Of a stretch of 64,000 bases of DNA, positions 61,247 through 64,000 are shown piece by piece (position 1 is the stretch's first letter; every line of letters begins with the position of its first letter). Under the pieces are notes generated by a model. That model had not been told where the DNA came from and ran no database searches. It worked only from the letters and a program-made list of their open reading frames with translations. The stretch covers positions 62,001 through 126,000 of the forward strand of contig NZ_BEWL01000002.1 in NCBI RefSeq assembly GCF_002723915.1, written 5' to 3'. This DNA is from Gluconobacter albidus. GTDB taxonomy: Bacteria; Pseudomonadota; Alphaproteobacteria; Acetobacterales; Acetobacteraceae. The position numbers and the translations under genes are program-made.

Positions 61247-62587
61247 ATGTTCGTGTGTCGTGAAAAAACTCGTCTGCGCCTTCTTTTCGCGCTTGAAATA
61301 GGGATTGCGTCGCCGCTTTCCCTGTTTCTGGGTGGGGTAGCGCATGCGCAGGTCGTGACACAGAATCTTTCTGCCCTGGGAAGCGCCGAAGATGGGCTCT
61401 CTGTTGATGCATTCCAGTCCGATACGGACCATCGTTATGGCGCACAGGGTCTCAGGTATGGACCTTGGGCGATTAATGGGGGAGCGTCCGAAGGGTGGGG
61501 TTATACCAACAACGCCGACCAGATGATGGGCGGAGTTCCAAGTGCGGCCAGTATTACCAATGCCAACCTTGAAGGATTACTGACCCAAAATCGGAGGCTC
61601 CTGAATATAGGGGCTACGGTTAGCCAGCAGTATTATCCTGAACGGGAACTGCAAAACCAGACAAACTGGACCGCATTTCTACGTGGGTATGAGAAGATTG
61701 GCCGTCATCGCGTCTCATATCGTTTCAGCCATGAGAAAATGACGCAGATGCCCTCCGACCTGGGGGCGTTTGCCGTCAATCAGCCCATTCCATACTTTAT
61801 GGAAGATCTGAGTCTGGATGACACGATCGAGACCCATGGCAGGCTTTCGGTCATCCCGAATTTTGATCTGAAGCGTTTCCTTTTCACGGATCTTGGGGGC
61901 GATAATATCTATCTGCAGCAGTCCTATCGCAACCGGTTGCTGTTCTCCGAAGGTCTTGGGCTGCGTTACAGTCTCGCAGAGGGGAGCGACCTGCTGATGA
62001 TCACGCAGGGTGTTGAGATCCGGTATTCCAATAACCGGTTTCATCTTCCTTCGCGGGATTCCAACGGCTTTTCGGCCCTAGTGGGCTATGATTATGAAAT
62101 GCCGGGCCCTTTCAGTATCCGTGTACTGGGGGGGTATCAGAATCGCTCCTATAATGTTGCCGCTTACAAAACCATTGATACGTTTTATGCAGAGCTTCGC
62201 GGCACATGGACACCCACGCGCATGACACGGGTTTCCCTGACCGTATCGCGCGGAATTGCGGACAGTGCGTTTGAGAGCGTCATTGGTTTTATTTATACAA
62301 CTGCCGCCCTTGATATCCGTCATGTCTACTCCCGGAATATCGTGTTGCATGCCGGATTTCAGATTCAGCAGGGTGGGGCAGGGCAAACCCCTGCAATTTT
62401 CCAGAATACTCCGCTGGATCAGACAATGACATCACAGTTGAACGCTAATTTCAGCGTTGGAGTGAACTGGGCATTGAACCAGCATTTGTCTCTTGAGGCG
62501 TCTAATGTCTATCGCAATGCCAATGCTTCGGGAAGCAGCCGATACAGCATCGATATGGCTATGATAAGCGTGAAATATCAATTATGA
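61247..62587 (+). CDS. Outer membrane beta-barrel protein of the exopolysaccharide exporter
   Basis: A 446-residue protein. The start at 61247 follows AGAGG and gives a signal peptide (LLFALEIGIASPLSLFLGG, cleavage after AHA near residue 35). The mature part is rich in alternating-hydrophobic strands with aromatic girdles (RHRVSYRFSHEKM, LGLRYSLAEGSDLLMI, IRVLGGYQNRSYNVA, NIVLHAGFQIQQGG) and ends VKYQL, as in 14- to 18-stranded porin-like barrels. It lies 13 bp upstream of a short Wza-like lipoprotein, so it probably provides the outer membrane pore for polymer export. Confidence 0.85.
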   Translation: MFVCREKTRLRLLFALEIGIASPLSLFLGGVAHAQVVTQNLSALGSAEDGLSVDAFQSDTDHRYGAQGLRYGPWAINGGASEGWGYTNNADQMMGGVPSAASITNANLEGLLTQNRRLLNIGATVSQQYYPERELQNQTNWTAFLRGYEKIGRHRVSYRFSHEKMTQMPSDLGAFAVNQPIPYFMEDLSLDDTIETHGRLSVIPNFDLKRFLFTDLGGDNIYLQQSYRNRLLFSEGLGLRYSLAEGSDLLMITQGVEIRYSNNRFHLPSRDSNGFSALVGYDYEMPGPFSIRVLGGYQNRSYNVAAYKTIDTFYAELRGTWTPTRMTRVSLTVSRGIADSAFESVIGFIYTTAALDIRHVYSRNIVLHAGFQIQQGGAGQTPAIFQNTPLDQTMTSQLNANFSVGVNWALNQHLSLEASNVYRNANASGSSRYSIDMAMISVKYQL

Positions 62588-62600
62588 TAAAGTTCTCATC

Positions 62601-63191
62601 ATGACAGAAATCTCCCGGATGCCGCTGTTGCAGAACCTGCGGAAATATATCCTTTTCCCCATATCGGGTCTTGCTCTGGCAGCCTGTAGTCCAGGTGGCG
62701 GACTTTCGCCGGTTCCTGTCTACGATCCAGTGCAGTACCGTCTCGGGACCGATGACGAGGTGCGCCTGATAACCTATGGGCAGGATCAGCTGACCTCTGA
62801 TTTCCGAATCGACAGTGCAGGGAACATTGACATCCCGTTACTTGGGAGTGTCCATGCGTCCGGCCTGACGACAGAGCAGCTTGGTCAGCAGGTTACGGAA
62901 GATCTGCGGAAAAAAGCCATTCTCCGGGATGCGAAGATCGCGGTTCAGGTTACGGCTTACCGTTTGATTTCGATAATTGGTGAAGTCGAACATCCGGGAC
63001 AGTATGCCTATCAGCCGGGTATGACGATGCTTTCAGCGGTTGCTGCGGCCGGTGGGTTCACATACAGGTCTTGGGAGAGATACGCGTATACCATCCGCCA
63101 GGAGGGTGGATATACGGTCGCTGGGCTGCTTTATCCCCAGAATTTCGTCAAGCCGGGGGATGTCATCAAGGTGTATGAACGGCATTTCTGA
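62601..63191 (+). CDS. Short polysaccharide export lipoprotein (OPX/Wza-like)
   Basis: A 196-residue lipoprotein with lipobox LAAC (Cys29), then the polysaccharide export domain (YRLGTDDEVRLITYGQ, AGNIDIPLLGSVHASGLT) and one SLBB-type domain (SIIGEVEHPGQYAYQPGMTML). It stops at VIKVYERHF, about half the length of E. coli Wza, and lacks the C-terminal domains and the amphipathic helix that crosses the outer membrane. It should form the periplasmic ring between the Wzc-like protein and the adjacent beta-barrel. Confidence 0.9.
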   Translation: MTEISRMPLLQNLRKYILFPISGLALAACSPGGGLSPVPVYDPVQYRLGTDDEVRLITYGQDQLTSDFRIDSAGNIDIPLLGSVHASGLTTEQLGQQVTEDLRKKAILRDAKIAVQVTAYRLISIIGEVEHPGQYAYQPGMTMLSAVAAAGGFTYRSWERYAYTIRQEGGYTVAGLLYPQNFVKPGDVIKVYERHF

Positions 63192-63242
63192 TGCCGCAGG
63201 CCTGATTCTTTTACTGGGCTGCTAGTCTTCAGTGGCAACAGC

Positions 63243-63422
63243 TCAGGAAAAGAGCCAGTAACCGCCAGCGATCCAGATGAATGTTCCCAGAAACGCCGCA
63301 AGTCCAATTCCGCTGCCAGCGATGGGCGATGTATCTTCCACCGACGCGGGTTTCGTTGAATGAGTGCAGGCACCTGTCATTGACTGGCGTTCGATGGCAG
63401 CAGAATGAGAAAAAAGAGACAT
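63243..63422 (-). CDS. Possible small single-TM protein (low support)
   Basis: A 59-residue frame with a polar N-terminus and one C-terminal hydrophobic segment (GIGLAAFLGTFIWIAGGYW) suited to a membrane helix. Its ATG overlaps the ATG of the rightward glycosyltransferase on the other strand (shared CATG). A weak GGGTGG lies 5 nt before it. It occupies the 229-bp gap that otherwise holds nothing obvious, and no family is recognised. An internal ATG at 63380 would give 45 residues. Confidence 0.33.
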   Translation of the reverse strand: MSLFSHSAAIERQSMTGACTHSTKPASVEDTSPIAGSGIGLAAFLGTFIWIAGGYWLFS

Positions 63423-64000
63423 GGAATCCACCCGAGTTGCGATCGTACATGAATGGCTTGAAAACTGGGCCGGCTCCGAGCTTGTCATCGAGCAATTAAT
63501 TAAGTGTTACCCGGATGCAAAAATCTTCGCCGTGGTGGATTTTTTGTCTCCAAAAGACCGTGCGCGGCTCGGTGGCCGTGAAATCCAGACGTCATTCATT
63601 CAGAAACTGCCCTTCGCACGCAGGCTTTTCAGGCATTATCTTGGTTTGATGCCGCTTGCCGTGGAGCAGTGGGATCTCAGTGGATTCGATATCGTCATCT
63701 CCAGTCATCATGCGGTGGCAAAGGGCGTCATTACGGGCCCAGATCAGTTGCACGTGTCCTATGTACATTCCCCGATGCGGTATGCGTGGGATTTCCAGAA
63801 CACCTATCTGCGCCAGAGTGGGCTGCATCGCGGCTTGCGTGGGCTCTACATTCGTTGGCTTTTCCATCGTCTGAGGAACTGGGACGTCCGGGCTGCGGCT
63901 GGAGTGGACGCGTTCATCGCCAATTCCAACTACATTGCCCGCCGGATCCGCAAAACGTGGCGGCGGGAGGCAGCGGTTATTGCACCCCCCGTCAATCTGG
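63421..64000 (+). CDS. Family 4 glycosyltransferase, N-terminal part (cut by window end)
   Basis: The frame is open from ATG at 63421 to the end of the window (193 residues). The protein begins MESTRVAIVHEWLENWAGSE, the N-terminal donor/acceptor motif of WbaZ/GumH-like GT4 enzymes. DIVISSHHAVAKGV near residue 90, YVHSPMRYAWDF near 115 and FIANSNYIARRI near 165 are further marks of mannosyltransferase-like members of this group. The C-terminal nucleotide-sugar site is beyond the window. It is the third gene of the rightward exopolysaccharide unit, though the 229-bp gap may contain its own promoter. Confidence 0.88.
   Translation, partial: MESTRVAIVHEWLENWAGSELVIEQLIKCYPDAKIFAVVDFLSPKDRARLGGREIQTSFIQKLPFARRLFRHYLGLMPLAVEQWDLSGFDIVISSHHAVAKGVITGPDQLHVSYVHSPMRYAWDFQNTYLRQSGLHRGLRGLYIRWLFHRLRNWDVRAAAGVDAFIANSNYIARRIRKTWRREAAVIAPPVNL

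Noticed and set aside
1-64000. Search for tRNA, rRNA, CRISPR arrays, insertion sequences and phage genes
   Set aside because: No cloverleaf-like stretch, regular repeat-spacer array, transposase, integrase or phage structural gene was recognised; small RNA genes without strong structure could be missed by eye.

Overview
The window is 64 kb of a high-GC proteobacterial chromosome, most likely from an alphaproteobacterium of the acetic acid bacteria (Acetobacteraceae, Gluconobacter-like). This placement is an inference from gene content (tetritol catabolism, an acetan-type exopolysaccharide locus, sulfate ABC transport, Tat-exported sulfatases) and base composition. There is no rRNA or tRNA to confirm it. 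I saw no insertion sequence, prophage or CRISPR array. The genes are densely packed in long co-directional operons with AT-rich regulatory gaps.

Layout. (1) 1-2.6 kb: C-terminal end of a secreted zinc metalloprotease and a secreted amidohydrolase. (2) 2.6-5.8 kb: a methionine module with a MetR-type regulator and the folate-independent methionine synthase pair MesD/MesX; a perfect MetR-type box and strong leader hairpins are visible. (3) 5.9-21.8 kb: a seven-gene tripartite ABC efflux operon (membrane fusion protein, one ATPase, four tandem FtsX/MacB-type permeases and a TolC-like channel), divergent from an NtrC-like response regulator and a histidine kinase, with a 22-bp palindrome in the shared intergenic region. 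(4) 21.8-39.9 kb: a sulfur-scavenging island with a sulfate ABC transporter, a formylglycine-generating enzyme, five Cys-type sulfatases, an arylsulfotransferase-family protein and a TonB-dependent receptor. The inferred flow is uptake of sulfate esters through the outer membrane, periplasmic hydrolysis by sulfatases activated in the cytoplasm by FGE, and sulfate import by the ABC transporter. (5) 40.0-51.1 kb: a tetritol/tetrulose (erythritol/erythrulose) catabolic locus in two transcription units. It holds an EryA-like FGGY kinase, a GlpD/EryB-like dehydrogenase and an unassigned class I aldolase-like protein, then TIM-like and RpiB-like isomerases, a sugar ABC importer and a dihydroxyacetone-kinase-family kinase. 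These should turn erythritol or erythrulose into erythrose-4-phosphate. (6) 51.4-64 kb: a phosphohexomutase followed by an exopolysaccharide locus of two divergent operons. It holds a UndPP-glycosyltransferase, a Wzc-like co-polymerase/kinase, four glycosyltransferases (one cut by the window end), a short Wza-like export lipoprotein beside a separate outer-membrane beta-barrel, a beta-helix protein and two small proteins.

The parts most worth a second look are the unassigned aldolase-like protein in the tetritol operon, the four-permease efflux array with its degenerate sigma54-type regulator, and the self-contained sulfatase/FGE/TonB receptor/sulfotransferase island. A short AT-rich motif, AAYRACGATA, recurs in the promoter regions of several of these systems.
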